Shown here: piece after piece, positions 44,540 through 53,432 of the stretch | Layout: the number at the start of each line of letters is the position of its first letter | How positions within the stretch are numbered: the first letter of the stretch is position 1 | From: Liquorilactobacillus nagelii DSM 13675 | GTDB taxonomy: Bacteria > Bacillota > Bacilli > Lactobacillales > Lactobacillaceae | Assembly (NCBI RefSeq): GCF_019444005.1 | Contig: NZ_CP049304.1 | Span: 2,356,001 to 2,420,000 of the forward strand | Length of the DNA: 64,000 bases | Reading direction: 5' to 3' | Position numbers and translations under genes: made by a program | Notes under the pieces: generated by a model | The model's input: the letters and a program-made list of their open reading frames with translations, nothing else | Database searches by the model: none | Told to the model about the DNA's origin: nothing

Positions 44540-44577
44540 AACCGTTAACTCTAATTTTATTTGGGTCACGGTTTTTT
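44540..44577 (+). terminator. Terminator between the tandem AraC genes
   Basis: AACCGT pairs with ACGGTT (outer 6 bp) and is followed by six T. The stem is short, so strength is uncertain. Confidence 0.5.
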
Positions 44578-44718
44578 ATTTTTAAATTGAGTAGTATGTA
44601 ATCTTTTCGATAATGTCAGTAATTGGAAACAGTTACTGCTGGCCACCTATGATATTTAGTAAAGTGATCATTAGCTGAAGTGGAAAAAAATAAGCTAATT
44701 TATGTTATATTACATTTG

Positions 44719-44732
44719 AAAGCACTTACTTT
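44719..44732. promoter_or_regulatory. Possible degenerate cre site
   Basis: TGAAAGCACTTACT just upstream of the GGAGG of the second AraC gene resembles a cre site, but the central CG is CA. Confidence 0.3.
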
Positions 44733-44745
44733 TGGAGGCGAGCTT

Positions 44746-45738
44746 ATGAATCAAAGAGTTTTGAATATGCTGTATACTTTAAATTCGCTCGAAAAGAAGC
44801 AGCAAAAAGATGCATGCTATTTAGAGGAGTTACCATTAAAAGCTATTAATAAAAACATTTCTAAAAAAAACAAAATAAAAGTAGTTAATAATTATTTTTT
44901 CCGAAACAAAGATATTTATGTTAGTAAGCATAACCGTTTTGCACCATATCCGTTGCATTCACATACTTTTCTAGAAATTAACTATATGCTTGAAGGAAGT
45001 GCTAAACAAATCGTAAATGGGAAGTCAATTACTTTACATCGTGGCGATTTGTTGCTGTTAGATGTGGGGGCAGAGCATTCAATTAGCACATTAGGGGAAA
45101 AAGACTTATTAATTAATATCTTATTTCGGAATAGCAATATAAATATTGACTTTTTAAAAGATTTACGACGCAGCAGAAGTGTTCTATATGACTTTTTGTT
45201 AAAGAGCCCAATTAAAGCTAATGAAAAACAAAATTTTTTAATTTTTCGAACGGGAAAAAGTAAAAAAATAGCTCGAATTATGGATGAGATTATTGAAGAA
45301 TATTTCTTAAAGAAAGAGTTTTCTGACACAATTATAAAATCCTATCTGCATATTTTGGTTACAAATCTTGTACGTGACTATCAATTTGTAGAGCAGGAAC
45401 CACAGAGTAAAACAAGAAAAATAGTTATTGAGATATTGGATGAAATTGACAAGGAATTCAATACAATAACCTTACAAAAAATTGCTAGTAAGTATGGCTA
45501 TAACAAAAATTATTTGAGTAATTTGTTTAAAAAAGAGGTTGGAAAGCCGTTTTCAGAAGTAGTTATTCAAAAGAAAATGACGCAAGCTCATACCTTGATA
45601 ATGTCAACCTCACTTCCAATTAGTAAGATAATCGAGGCAGTCGGAATTTCTAACAAGAGTTTCTTTTATAAGAAATATTATGATTTTTATAAAGAAAAGC
45701 CATTGGCTGATCGTCACCGAAATTTAATTAATATTTGA
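44746..45738 (+). CDS. AraC-family regulator, second of a tandem pair
   Basis: A 330-residue regulator with the same layout as its neighbour: YPLHSHTFLEINYMLEG, GDLLLLDVGAEHSI, and HTH units LQKIASKYGYNKNYLSNLFKKE and ISKIIEAVGISNKSFFYKKYY. The sensor pocket region RFAPYP to SRSVLYDFLL is nearly identical in the two copies, while the linker and C-terminus differ more. ATG 44746 follows GGAGG; an upstream in-frame ATG at 44680 lies in the leader. It is the nearest regulator to the rhamnose operon, which starts 167 bp downstream, and is the best candidate for its activator. Confidence 0.85.
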   Translation: MNQRVLNMLYTLNSLEKKQQKDACYLEELPLKAINKNISKKNKIKVVNNYFFRNKDIYVSKHNRFAPYPLHSHTFLEINYMLEGSAKQIVNGKSITLHRGDLLLLDVGAEHSISTLGEKDLLINILFRNSNINIDFLKDLRRSRSVLYDFLLKSPIKANEKQNFLIFRTGKSKKIARIMDEIIEEYFLKKEFSDTIIKSYLHILVTNLVRDYQFVEQEPQSKTRKIVIEILDEIDKEFNTITLQKIASKYGYNKNYLSNLFKKEVGKPFSEVVIQKKMTQAHTLIMSTSLPISKIIEAVGISNKSFFYKKYYDFYKEKPLADRHRNLINI

Positions 45739-45743
45739 CAAAG

Positions 45744-45781
45744 AAGCTTACTGTAATTAGTTGATTACAGTAAGCTTTTTT
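45744..45781 (+). terminator. Strong terminator before the rhamnose operon
   Basis: AAGCTTACTGTAAT pairs perfectly with ATTACAGTAAGCTT around TAGTTG and is followed by T's. It isolates the AraC gene from the rhamnose operon. Confidence 0.85.
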
Positions 45782-45826
45782 GAGATCTATATGTAGATAT
45801 GTTAATAAAATTCTGTTTTTTTGCCA

Positions 45827-45882
45827 TTGAAAGCGGATACATAAAATGGTGTAATCTTAATGTATACAAAAAGGATATCCGC
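45827..45882 (+). promoter_or_regulatory. Rhamnose operon promoter with cre site and inverted repeat
   Basis: TTGAAA (45827-45832) and TGTAAT (45850-45855) have a 17-bp spacer. The -35 box is part of TGAAAGCGGATACA (45828-45841), a cre-like sequence. GCGGATA (45833-45839) recurs inverted as TATCCGC (45876-45882), so an operator or leader hairpin spans the start site. CcpA and a local activator could both act here. Confidence 0.62.
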
Positions 45883-45904
45883 AAAATTATTAAGGAGTGG
45901 CGAA

Positions 45905-47167
45905 ATGACAGAAAAGAGTTCAAATGGCTCGACTTGGGCAGTATCATTAACCAACTTTTTAGATTCTGGTTCTATTGTTGCTGGAGCATCAGGATTAACG
46001 TTATGGCAGAAATCTTTTGGATTATCGACTTTTGAAGTGGGGTTATTAGGAGCTTTAAGTGCAAATGCTTTTGGATCAGCGTTAGGAGCAATTATTGGTG
46101 GACGTCTTTCAGATAAATTTGGCCGCAAAATGATTTATACGTACGATATGTTAATTTATATGCTTGGAACTTTAATAGTCGTTTTTTCAGTGAATTTTGC
46201 AATGCTACTTTTAGGCTTTTTAGTTACCGGAATTGCAGTTGGGGCTGGGGTGCCTGCATCTTGGACGTATATTGGAGAAACTTCTGGTGATACTAATCGA
46301 GCACATAATATTGGAATTTCGCAATTTGCTTGGTCGATGGGACCAGTTATCATTTTTGTCGCTGGGACACTTTTGGCACCAATTGGTTTATTAGGTAGTC
46401 GAATCTTGTTTGCCTTTTTGACCGTGGTAGCTTTCATTGCCTGGAACTTACAAAGAAAGTTGCCGGAGTCAAAAGATTGGCTTGAACAAAAACAAAAGGA
46501 AAAAGACTCAACAGTTGAAACACATCCATATCGTGAGTTGTTCTCTAATCTTATTTCGATAAAAAGTATTTTATTTCTCTGTGGAGTTTATGTATTTTGG
46601 AATTTAGTTGCTGGAGCAATGGGCTTTTTCATGCCATTTGTTTATGAAACAGTTGGTGGACTTAATAACACTCAAGCTAATATGTTACAAGCAGTTTTGT
46701 GGGTATTTACAGCATTGGCCGGTTATTTTGGCTTTGCATTATTGGGCGACAAATTAAATCATCGAACCTTTTTCTTTGTTGGAGCTGCCATGGCAGTTAT
46801 TTCATGGTTGATTCTAACTTACATCGGTTTTGGTTGGGCAGCCTTATGGGCATTTGTAATTATTTGGGGCATTTCAGCTGGAATTGGTGCGCAAGCATGG
46901 TATGCACTATGGGCAGTTGAATTGTTTCCAACTAAGTATCGTGCGGGTTCACAAGGATTTATGTTTTTCATTGTCCGTGGAACAGCTGGAATTTGGTCGA
47001 TTATTTTCCCGATGATTTTATCAAGCTTAGGATTTAAGATTGCTGGAACAGCAATGATAATCTTACTAATTGTATCACTATTAGTTGGAACAATCTGGAC
47101 ACCTAAGACTCGTGGCAAGACACTATCGCAGATTACTAAGGAACGCTACGGCGATCAACAAGATTGA
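45905..47167 (+). CDS. MFS transporter of the rhamnose operon
   Basis: A 420-residue sugar-porter-like MFS carrier. Helix 2-3 loop GGRLSDKFGRKMIY is a classic MFS motif; WTYIGETSGDTNRAHNIG in the middle of the N-half and LWAVELFPTKYRAGSQGF in the C-half (compare the sugar-porter PxELFPxxxRxxxxG) support a proton-coupled sugar transporter. As first gene of the rhamnose operon it most likely imports L-rhamnose. ATG 45905 after AAGGAG was preferred to an upstream in-frame ATG at 45860. It is 23 bp before rhaB. Confidence 0.85.
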   Translation: MTEKSSNGSTWAVSLTNFLDSGSIVAGASGLTLWQKSFGLSTFEVGLLGALSANAFGSALGAIIGGRLSDKFGRKMIYTYDMLIYMLGTLIVVFSVNFAMLLLGFLVTGIAVGAGVPASWTYIGETSGDTNRAHNIGISQFAWSMGPVIIFVAGTLLAPIGLLGSRILFAFLTVVAFIAWNLQRKLPESKDWLEQKQKEKDSTVETHPYRELFSNLISIKSILFLCGVYVFWNLVAGAMGFFMPFVYETVGGLNNTQANMLQAVLWVFTALAGYFGFALLGDKLNHRTFFFVGAAMAVISWLILTYIGFGWAALWAFVIIWGISAGIGAQAWYALWAVELFPTKYRAGSQGFMFFIVRGTAGIWSIIFPMILSSLGFKIAGTAMIILLIVSLLVGTIWTPKTRGKTLSQITKERYGDQQD

Positions 47168-47190
47168 AAATGAAGGGATTTGAGTGATTT

Positions 47191-48642
47191 ATGGCTAAGA
47201 CATATGTTGCAGTTGATATTGGAGCTTCTAGTGGACGACTGATGTTGGCTAAATTAGTTGATTCTAAATTAGTAATGAAAGAAGTTCATCGCTTTAAAAA
47301 TGGATTTGTTCATGAGAAAGGGCATGATCGCTGGAATATTGACGCTTTAATCAAAGAAATCTTGCTTGGTTTGAGCAAAATTAAAAAAGCTGGTTATCAA
47401 AATGTTGTTCTTGGGATTGATACTTGGGCAGTTGATTATGTCTTAGTCGATAATCACGGTGAAAAATTACAGGATCCAATATCATATCGTGATACAAGAA
47501 CTCAAGGCAGTATTGAACGGTTAACTACTGATCTTTCTAAGGAATACATTTATCAGAAAACTGGTATTCAATTCTTGGATTTTAACACTTTATATCAGCT
47601 CTTTGAAGAAGATAAAGAACTATTAGCAAAAACAGCTAAAATTATGATGATTCCAGATTATATTGGTTATGCGCTGACTGGTAAGGCAGTCACCGAAGTA
47701 ACCAATGCATCTACGACACAAATGCTTAGTTTACGTGAGGGATTGTTTGATGATCACTTGTTGGAAAAAGTTAATGTTAAGCAAACCCAATTTCCTAAAT
47801 TAGTAGAGGCTGGAACAATTTTGGGTGAGATTAAGGCTGATTTGGCAGAAAAGTATGATTTACCCCAAACTGAAGTAATAACCGTGGCAACTCATGACAC
47901 GGCTTCTGCAGTTATCGGAGCGCCAGGAATTGGTCAAAAATGGGCCTACTTAAGTTCCGGTACTTGGTCATTAATTGGAGCAGAACTCAATACACCGGAA
48001 AATGGTGAAGAGGCGTTTGAACAAAACTATACCAATGAATGGGGAGCATATGGAACTTATCGCTTTTTGAAAAACATCATGGGTCTTTGGATTATTCAAA
48101 ACATTAAACATGAACTTGGAGATCGTTACAGTTTTGTGGAACTGGCAAAATTAGCCGAAAAAGAACCACCATTTCAACAGTTGATTGATGTCAATGCAGA
48201 AAGATTTCAAAATCCCGCAAATATGATTGCGGAAATTCAAAAATATTGTCAGGAGACAAAACAAAAGGTTCCTCAAACTCCAGGCGAATTAGCAATGGCG
48301 GTTTATTCAAATCTTTCGCTATATTATGCTAATGAGTTATCAATTTTAGACCATATTTTAGGATATCACATTGACAGTTTGAATATTGTTGGTGGTGGAT
48401 CGAATGTTGGTTTGATGAATCAGCTGACAGCTACGATTAGCGGTATTAATGTTTACGCTGGTCCAAGTGAGGCAACAGCAATTGGTAATATTATGGTTCA
48501 AATGATTACGAAAGGCGACATTTTAAATGTTTATCTTGCTAGAAGAATAATAGCTAACTCATTTAAAATCAAAGAGTTTAAGCCAGAGAATGATAAATAT
48601 CCAGAAATTTTACAAGCGTATCAAAGATTTTTAAAAAGATAG
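47191..48642 (+). CDS. rhaB: L-rhamnulokinase
   Basis: A 483-residue FGGY-family sugar kinase that phosphorylates L-rhamnulose at O1 with ATP. Marks: N-terminal phosphate loop VAVDIGASSGRLM, GIDTWAVDYVLVD (about residues 91-103), ATHDTASAVIGAPG (about 230-243), SSGTWSLIGAEL and NIVGGGSNVGLMNQLTA near residue 400. The length is usual for RhaB. It is the second step of rhamnose breakdown in this operon. Confidence 0.95.
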   Translation: MAKTYVAVDIGASSGRLMLAKLVDSKLVMKEVHRFKNGFVHEKGHDRWNIDALIKEILLGLSKIKKAGYQNVVLGIDTWAVDYVLVDNHGEKLQDPISYRDTRTQGSIERLTTDLSKEYIYQKTGIQFLDFNTLYQLFEEDKELLAKTAKIMMIPDYIGYALTGKAVTEVTNASTTQMLSLREGLFDDHLLEKVNVKQTQFPKLVEAGTILGEIKADLAEKYDLPQTEVITVATHDTASAVIGAPGIGQKWAYLSSGTWSLIGAELNTPENGEEAFEQNYTNEWGAYGTYRFLKNIMGLWIIQNIKHELGDRYSFVELAKLAEKEPPFQQLIDVNAERFQNPANMIAEIQKYCQETKQKVPQTPGELAMAVYSNLSLYYANELSILDHILGYHIDSLNIVGGGSNVGLMNQLTATISGINVYAGPSEATAIGNIMVQMITKGDILNVYLARRIIANSFKIKEFKPENDKYPEILQAYQRFLKR

Positions 48643-48660
48643 TTTTGAAAGGAGAAAAAA

Positions 48661-48978
48661 ATGACAGTTCGAATGGGACAATTAATGCATGTTTATCCGG
48701 ATCAGTATGATGAATATGAGCGGCGTCATAATAATCTTTTTCCCGAAATGAGGAAAGCTTTGAAAGAAGCCGGGGCACACAATTATTCGATTTTTCTTGA
48801 TAAAAAGACTGGTAACTTATTTGCCTATCTAGAAGTTGATAATATTGAAAAATATAATGCCATCGCAGGTTCAGCGGCCTGTAAAAAATGGTGGGCTTAT
48901 ATGGAACCAATTATGGATACGAATGCTGATCAAAGCCCAGTAACATTAGACTTACACGAAGTATTTCATTTAGATTAA
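48661..48978 (+). CDS. rhaM: L-rhamnose mutarotase
   Basis: A 105-residue RhaM protein that interconverts alpha and beta anomers of L-rhamnose. Visible family marks are YPDQYDEYERRHNNLFPEMR near the start with the catalytic His, YSIFLDKKTGNLFAYLEVD in the middle and AACKKWWAYMEPIM near the end. The length equals the family norm. GAAAGGAG precedes the ATG, and rhaA follows after 14 bp. Confidence 0.94.
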   Translation: MTVRMGQLMHVYPDQYDEYERRHNNLFPEMRKALKEAGAHNYSIFLDKKTGNLFAYLEVDNIEKYNAIAGSAACKKWWAYMEPIMDTNADQSPVTLDLHEVFHLD

Positions 48979-48992
48979 AGGAGGAATTTAAA

Positions 48993-50258
48993 ATGGTTAA
49001 ATCAGAAAATGTTGAAAAAGCCTATGCAGTAGCTAAAGAAAGATATGCGGAGTTAGGTGTCGATACTGATGCTGTTATGGAGCAGTTAAAGAAAGTTAAA
49101 CTTTCAATGCATTGCTGGCAAGGCGATGACATTCATGGCTTTTTGAATCCAGAGCAGGAATTAACTGGTGGAATTGGGGTTAGTGGCAACTATCCTGGAA
49201 TTGCTAGAACACCGGATGAATTAACCGCCGACTTGCATGAAGCCTTAACCTTGATTCCGGGTCAACACAAAGTCCAATTGCATACATTATATGCTGTGAC
49301 TGATCAGAAAAAAGATTTTAATGAGGTTGGACCAGAAGACTTTAAATATTGGGTTGATTGGGCCAAAAAAGAAGGCGTTGGTCTCGATATGAACCCAACT
49401 TTCTTCTCACATCCTAAAGTAAAACATAATTTCACTTTAGCTAGCCCAGAAAAGGAAATCCGTGATTACTGGATTGAAGTTGGCAAGAAATCACGTGAAA
49501 TTTCTAATTACTTTGGTAAAGAGCTTGGTCAAAAATCAGTTAATAATTTCTGGATTCCTGATGGTTTTAAAGATAACCCAATTGACAAGCAAAGCCCGCG
49601 GGAACGTTTAATTGCCTCCCTAGATGAAATCTTTGCTAAGAAATATGATGAAAAGAACACAATTGAAGCAGTTGAAGGGAAATTGTTTGGAACAGGGATC
49701 GAATCATATACGGTTGGTTCACATTTATTCTATAACAATTATGCAATCAGTCGTGGCAAGCTTTGGACAATTGATGCTGGTCATTGGCATCCAACTGAAG
49801 ATGTATCAGATAAGTTTTCTGCATTCATGCCATTTGGTAAAGGTTTGATGTTGCATGTATCACGTCCGGTACGTTGGGATAGTGATCATGTTGTAATTAT
49901 GGATGATGCTTTGTTACGAATTACTCGTTCCTTAGTTCGTGATAACCAATTAGATCGCACTAATATTGGTTTGGACTTCTTTGACGCAACCATTGATCGA
50001 GTAGCAGCATGGGTAGTTGGTGCGCGGGCAACACAAAAGGCTTTATTACAGGCAATGTTAGCCCCAATTGATCAACTGAAAAAAGCTGAGTTGAACTATG
50101 ACTTTACAACCCGTTTGGCAGTTACTGAGGAATTGAAATCCTATCCATTTGGTGCTGTTTGGGATGAATTTTGTTTGCAAAATAATACACCAGTTGGAGC
50201 GGATTGGTTAAACAGTATTCACCAGTATGAAAAAGACGTTTTGTTCAAACGCAATTAA
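48993..50258 (+). CDS. rhaA: L-rhamnose isomerase
   Basis: A 421-residue metal-dependent isomerase converting L-rhamnose to L-rhamnulose. Marks are LSMHCWQGDDIHGFLN near residue 32, GLDMNPTFFSHPKVKH near 130, FWIPDGFKD near 188, AVEGKLFGTGIESYTVGSH near 223 and TIDAGHWHPTEDVSDKF near 259, which hold the metal ligands. The length matches RhaA. AAGGAGG precedes the ATG. Confidence 0.96.
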   Translation: MVKSENVEKAYAVAKERYAELGVDTDAVMEQLKKVKLSMHCWQGDDIHGFLNPEQELTGGIGVSGNYPGIARTPDELTADLHEALTLIPGQHKVQLHTLYAVTDQKKDFNEVGPEDFKYWVDWAKKEGVGLDMNPTFFSHPKVKHNFTLASPEKEIRDYWIEVGKKSREISNYFGKELGQKSVNNFWIPDGFKDNPIDKQSPRERLIASLDEIFAKKYDEKNTIEAVEGKLFGTGIESYTVGSHLFYNNYAISRGKLWTIDAGHWHPTEDVSDKFSAFMPFGKGLMLHVSRPVRWDSDHVVIMDDALLRITRSLVRDNQLDRTNIGLDFFDATIDRVAAWVVGARATQKALLQAMLAPIDQLKKAELNYDFTTRLAVTEELKSYPFGAVWDEFCLQNNTPVGADWLNSIHQYEKDVLFKRN

Positions 50259-50289
50259 TTAATGAAATAGGTACTCGGGAGGAAATATA

Positions 50290-51105
50290 ATGACAGAATT
50301 TGTCGATTCAAAATTTGTAAAAAAGATTAGTGAAATCACGCATGAATCCTATGCGCACGGATGGGATGAACGTAACGGTGGCAATGTTTCATTAAGAATT
50401 GATGCTGCAGATTTAAAAGATTTTGAAGATGTTAAGGAAGTTAAAAAGACACTGGAACTTGGTTTTGATGCTGCCTCATTAGCTGGTGAATACTTTTTAG
50501 TAACTGGGACAGGTCGTTATTTTCGCAATGTAATTAATCAACCAAAATTGGACTTAGGTTTGGTTCAGATTACTCCAGACGGCCAAAAGGCAGACTTACT
50601 GTGGGGGTTTGAAGATGGCGGTTTACCAACATCTGAATTTCCTAGTCATTTAATGACACATATTGAACGTTTGAAGATCGATTCAACACAGCGAGTAGTC
50701 ATGCATTGTCATCCGACTAATACGATTGCTTTGTCATTTACCCAAGATTTGGATGAAGCGCATATTTCTCGTTTACTTTGGAAAATGCAGGCTGAATCAT
50801 TGGTTGTTTTCCCTGAAGGAATTGGTGTTATTCCGTATATGACACCCGGCACTAATGAAATTGGTCGCGCAACTGCGGCTAAAATGCAGAATTTCCGTGT
50901 AGTTATGTGGCCACACCATGGTATTTTTGGAGTAGGTGCAGATTTAGATGAAACTTTTGGTTTAATTGAGACGGTTGAAAAAGCAGCTACTATTTATTCA
51001 CAAATTGGAGCACAAGGCGGCAAGATGAAACAATCGATTACCGATGATCAATTACGTGAACTAGCTGCAGCTTTTAAAGTAACTGCTAATCCAAAGTTCC
51101 TTTAA
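50290..51105 (+). CDS. rhaD: Rhamnulose-1-phosphate aldolase
   Basis: A 271-residue class II zinc aldolase that splits L-rhamnulose 1-phosphate to dihydroxyacetone phosphate and L-lactaldehyde. AHGWDERNGGNVSLR (about residues 20-34), LVTGTGRYFRN, VMHCHPTNTIALS (about 137-149, zinc His pair) and MWPHHGIFGVG (third His) are all present. It is the last gene of the rhamnose operon. No dedicated lactaldehyde reductase gene follows, but an alcohol dehydrogenase is at 52196. Confidence 0.95.
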   Translation: MTEFVDSKFVKKISEITHESYAHGWDERNGGNVSLRIDAADLKDFEDVKEVKKTLELGFDAASLAGEYFLVTGTGRYFRNVINQPKLDLGLVQITPDGQKADLLWGFEDGGLPTSEFPSHLMTHIERLKIDSTQRVVMHCHPTNTIALSFTQDLDEAHISRLLWKMQAESLVVFPEGIGVIPYMTPGTNEIGRATAAKMQNFRVVMWPHHGIFGVGADLDETFGLIETVEKAATIYSQIGAQGGKMKQSITDDQLRELAAAFKVTANPKFL

Positions 51106-51127
51106 CTAAATGTATAAATAGTATAAA

Positions 51128-51166
51128 AAATAAAGTCAATTGTCAAAGTTGGCTTTATTTTTTTTA
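51128..51166 (+). terminator. Terminator of the rhamnose operon
   Basis: AATAAAGTCAA pairs with TTGGCTTTATT (one wobble) and is followed by seven T. Confidence 0.75.
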
Positions 51167-51174
51167 ATAGTGAG

Positions 51175-52080
51175 ATGATAAAAGTGAGTATTTTTGAGCA
51201 TGTTATGCTACCAGTTCTTTTAATCTTTTTCTGCGGGTTTATTTTCCAAAAAATTTTCAAATTAGATATAAAGCCACTTTCGACGGTTGCAATTTATCTT
51301 CTGTTGCCATTTCTGGTGTTTCAAACTTTTTATAAGGAAGCGATTGATAGTAACTTTTTTTATGTAATTTTGACATCAAGTTTACTTTTGTTAATGTTGA
51401 TCTTACTGGGAATAATCATTAGTAAAGTCGGCAAATTTGGACGCAATCAATTAGATGCGCTATTATTGTCAATTGTTTTTCCTAACAGTGGGAATTATGG
51501 TATTCCAATTGTAATGTTTGCTTTCGGCAACAAGGGACTTTTGTATGGAATGCCGATTATGGTTTTTCACAATATTTTGATGGGAACTATTGGTGTATAT
51601 ATTGCTGCAGATAATCAAGGAGGAATAAAAACAGCGGGTAAAATGATTTTCAAGCAACCAATGAATTATGTTATTCTTCCAGCTATATTATTAGCTAAAT
51701 ATCATATTAAAATTCCGAGTAATTTTATGAAAAGCATCAACTTAGTAGGAAATACAACAATTCCAGTTATTATGCTGATTTTAGGAATGCAACTGGCAGA
51801 AGTTCATTTAAGCCAAGTCAATTGGTATCAGGTGAATTTAGCTTGGTTGTTAAGATTGGTAGTGTCTCCGTTATTAGCTTATTTATTATGCTTATTATTG
51901 CCAATTGATCCAATTATGAAAATGGTAATAATAACCATGGCAGCTATGCCAAGTGCCACGAATACTACTTTATATGCCATTCAATTTAATGCTGAGCCAC
52001 AATTTGTTTCAACCTGTACTTTAGTTAGTACGATAACTAGTGTTATAACTTTAACAGTTATTCTTAACTTGCTTATTTAA
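51175..52080 (+). CDS. AEC-family transporter
   Basis: A 301-residue protein with about 10 membrane segments of the auxin-efflux-carrier family. The conserved helix-break motif SIVFPNSGNYGIPIVMFAFG (about residues 99-118) and the C-terminal MAAMPSATNTTLYA are present. Lactobacillales members include malate and other organic acid carriers; the substrate here is unknown. The start is unclear: ATG 51175 has no ribosome site, and GTG 51184 follows only a weak GAG. It is between the rhamnose operon and an alcohol dehydrogenase gene, so export of a fermentation acid is conceivable. Confidence 0.78.
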   Translation: MIKVSIFEHVMLPVLLIFFCGFIFQKIFKLDIKPLSTVAIYLLLPFLVFQTFYKEAIDSNFFYVILTSSLLLLMLILLGIIISKVGKFGRNQLDALLLSIVFPNSGNYGIPIVMFAFGNKGLLYGMPIMVFHNILMGTIGVYIAADNQGGIKTAGKMIFKQPMNYVILPAILLAKYHIKIPSNFMKSINLVGNTTIPVIMLILGMQLAEVHLSQVNWYQVNLAWLLRLVVSPLLAYLLCLLLPIDPIMKMVIITMAAMPSATNTTLYAIQFNAEPQFVSTCTLVSTITSVITLTVILNLLI

Positions 52081-52121
52081 TAAGGTGTACATTTGTTACT
52101 TTCTAAATGTAATTATGATAT

Positions 52122-52135
52122 TGAAAACGGTTGCT
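52122..52135. promoter_or_regulatory. cre site upstream of the alcohol dehydrogenase gene
   Basis: TGAAAACGGTTGCT fits the CcpA operator pattern TGWAANCGNTNNC and lies 61 bp before the start codon at 52196. Confidence 0.65.
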
Positions 52136-52195
52136 TAATTACAGATAATATAAACGGATAGTTAATTAATTCACAATTACTAGGAGGAAATTGAT

Positions 52196-53314
52196 ATGAA
52201 AATTAGTGCAGCGGTAGTTGAAAAAATGGGTGATCCATTTGTTATTGAAAATGATATTGAATTAGCAGATATGGGACCAACAGATTTGCAAATTAAGATG
52301 GTTGCCAGTGGTATTTGTCATTCCGATGAAGCAATCCGTAAAGGTGATGCGTCACTTGGCTACCCAGTAATTCTAGGCCATGAAGGTTCAGGAATTGTAG
52401 AAAAAATCGGACCACAAGTTACAGATTTCACAGTTGGTGATCATGTTGTTTTATCATTCTATGCTGACGGAACTTGTGACAATTGTTTAAAGGGTGTTCC
52501 GACCCAGTGCCGCAGCTATGCAAAATATAATTTGAGTGGTGTTCGGGCAAATGGAACTGACCATTTTACCGAGGACGGCAAGCATATTAGCGATATGTTT
52601 AATCAATCATCGTTTACAACCCATACAGTTGTTAATCAACGCAATGCAGTAAAAGTTGATAAGTCACTGGACTTACGGAAATTAGGGCCTTTAGGTTGTG
52701 GCTATGTTACTGGTAGTGGAACCGTTTTTAATACTTTACAGCCAAAACCAGGTCAAACAATTGCTGTCTTTGGTACCGGAGCAGTTGGTTTGGCAGCAAT
52801 GATGGCTGGTAAGATTTCAGGCTGTACAAAAGTTATTGCTATTGATGTTGTTCCTGAAAGATTGGCTTTAGCCAAAGAACTTGGGGCAACGCAAACAATT
52901 AATAGTAAGGAAGAAGATCCGGTCGCAGCTATTCAAAAATTAACGAATGGTTATGGAGTTGATTTCACAGTTGATACAACCGGAATTGAACCAGTAATGC
53001 TGCAAGCGATCAATGCCTTAGCTCAGGGTGGAACGGCAGCTTTAATTGCTGTTACTGCTCAAAATATTACTATGAGTTCTTGGAATGACCTTTGCACCTC
53101 TGACCGGAAAGTTGTCGGAGTTAATATGGGCGATGCTATTCCACAGATTGATGTGCCTCGATTGATTGAATTTTATAAATTAGGTATGTTTGATTTTGAT
53201 AAAACTGAAAAGTTCTACAAGTTTGCTGATATTAATCAAGCTAACCAAGACTCAGTCAGTGGTAAAACGATTAAACCGGTTTTGGTAATCGACGAAGATT
53301 ATCAACCAGAATAA
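52196..53314 (+). CDS. Zinc-type alcohol dehydrogenase (aryl-alcohol dehydrogenase-like)
   Basis: A 372-residue medium-chain dehydrogenase. Catalytic zinc ligands are in GICHSDEAIRKG (Cys about residue 41) and LGHEGSGIVE (His/Glu about 62), with the late Cys in PLGCGYVTG. The NAD(P) fold has VFGTGAVGLAA (about 193). The structural zinc loop reads DGTCDNCLKGVPTQC: three of the usual four Cys are there, and the first is replaced by Asp. The sequence resembles benzyl/aryl-alcohol dehydrogenases. The substrate could be an aglycone alcohol or lactaldehyde from the rhamnose pathway. It is monocistronic with a cre site upstream. Confidence 0.85.
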   Translation: MKISAAVVEKMGDPFVIENDIELADMGPTDLQIKMVASGICHSDEAIRKGDASLGYPVILGHEGSGIVEKIGPQVTDFTVGDHVVLSFYADGTCDNCLKGVPTQCRSYAKYNLSGVRANGTDHFTEDGKHISDMFNQSSFTTHTVVNQRNAVKVDKSLDLRKLGPLGCGYVTGSGTVFNTLQPKPGQTIAVFGTGAVGLAAMMAGKISGCTKVIAIDVVPERLALAKELGATQTINSKEEDPVAAIQKLTNGYGVDFTVDTTGIEPVMLQAINALAQGGTAALIAVTAQNITMSSWNDLCTSDRKVVGVNMGDAIPQIDVPRLIEFYKLGMFDFDKTEKFYKFADINQANQDSVSGKTIKPVLVIDEDYQPE

Positions 53315-53350
53315 GTTAATTGATTTTAATATGTTGAAAAGGATAGTTCT

Positions 53351-53408
53351 GAATCGCCTTTCAAAAGTTAGACCAAGAATCTAACTTTTGAGAGGCGATT
53401 CGTTTTTT
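53351..53408. terminator. Bidirectional terminator with a GTTAGACCAA core
   Basis: GAATCGCCTTTCAAAAGTTAGA pairs almost fully with TCTAACTTTTGAGAGGCGATTC and is followed by six T. Its apical part GTTAGACCAAGAATCTAAC nearly equals that at 28361-28379. Confidence 0.85.
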
Positions 53409-53432
53409 CGCAAAAAATGCGACTGCCCGTTT

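Noticed and set aside
44982..45329. A 115-codon minus-strand frame inside the second AraC gene
   Set aside because: It is antisense to a conserved regulator with no ribosome site or homology.
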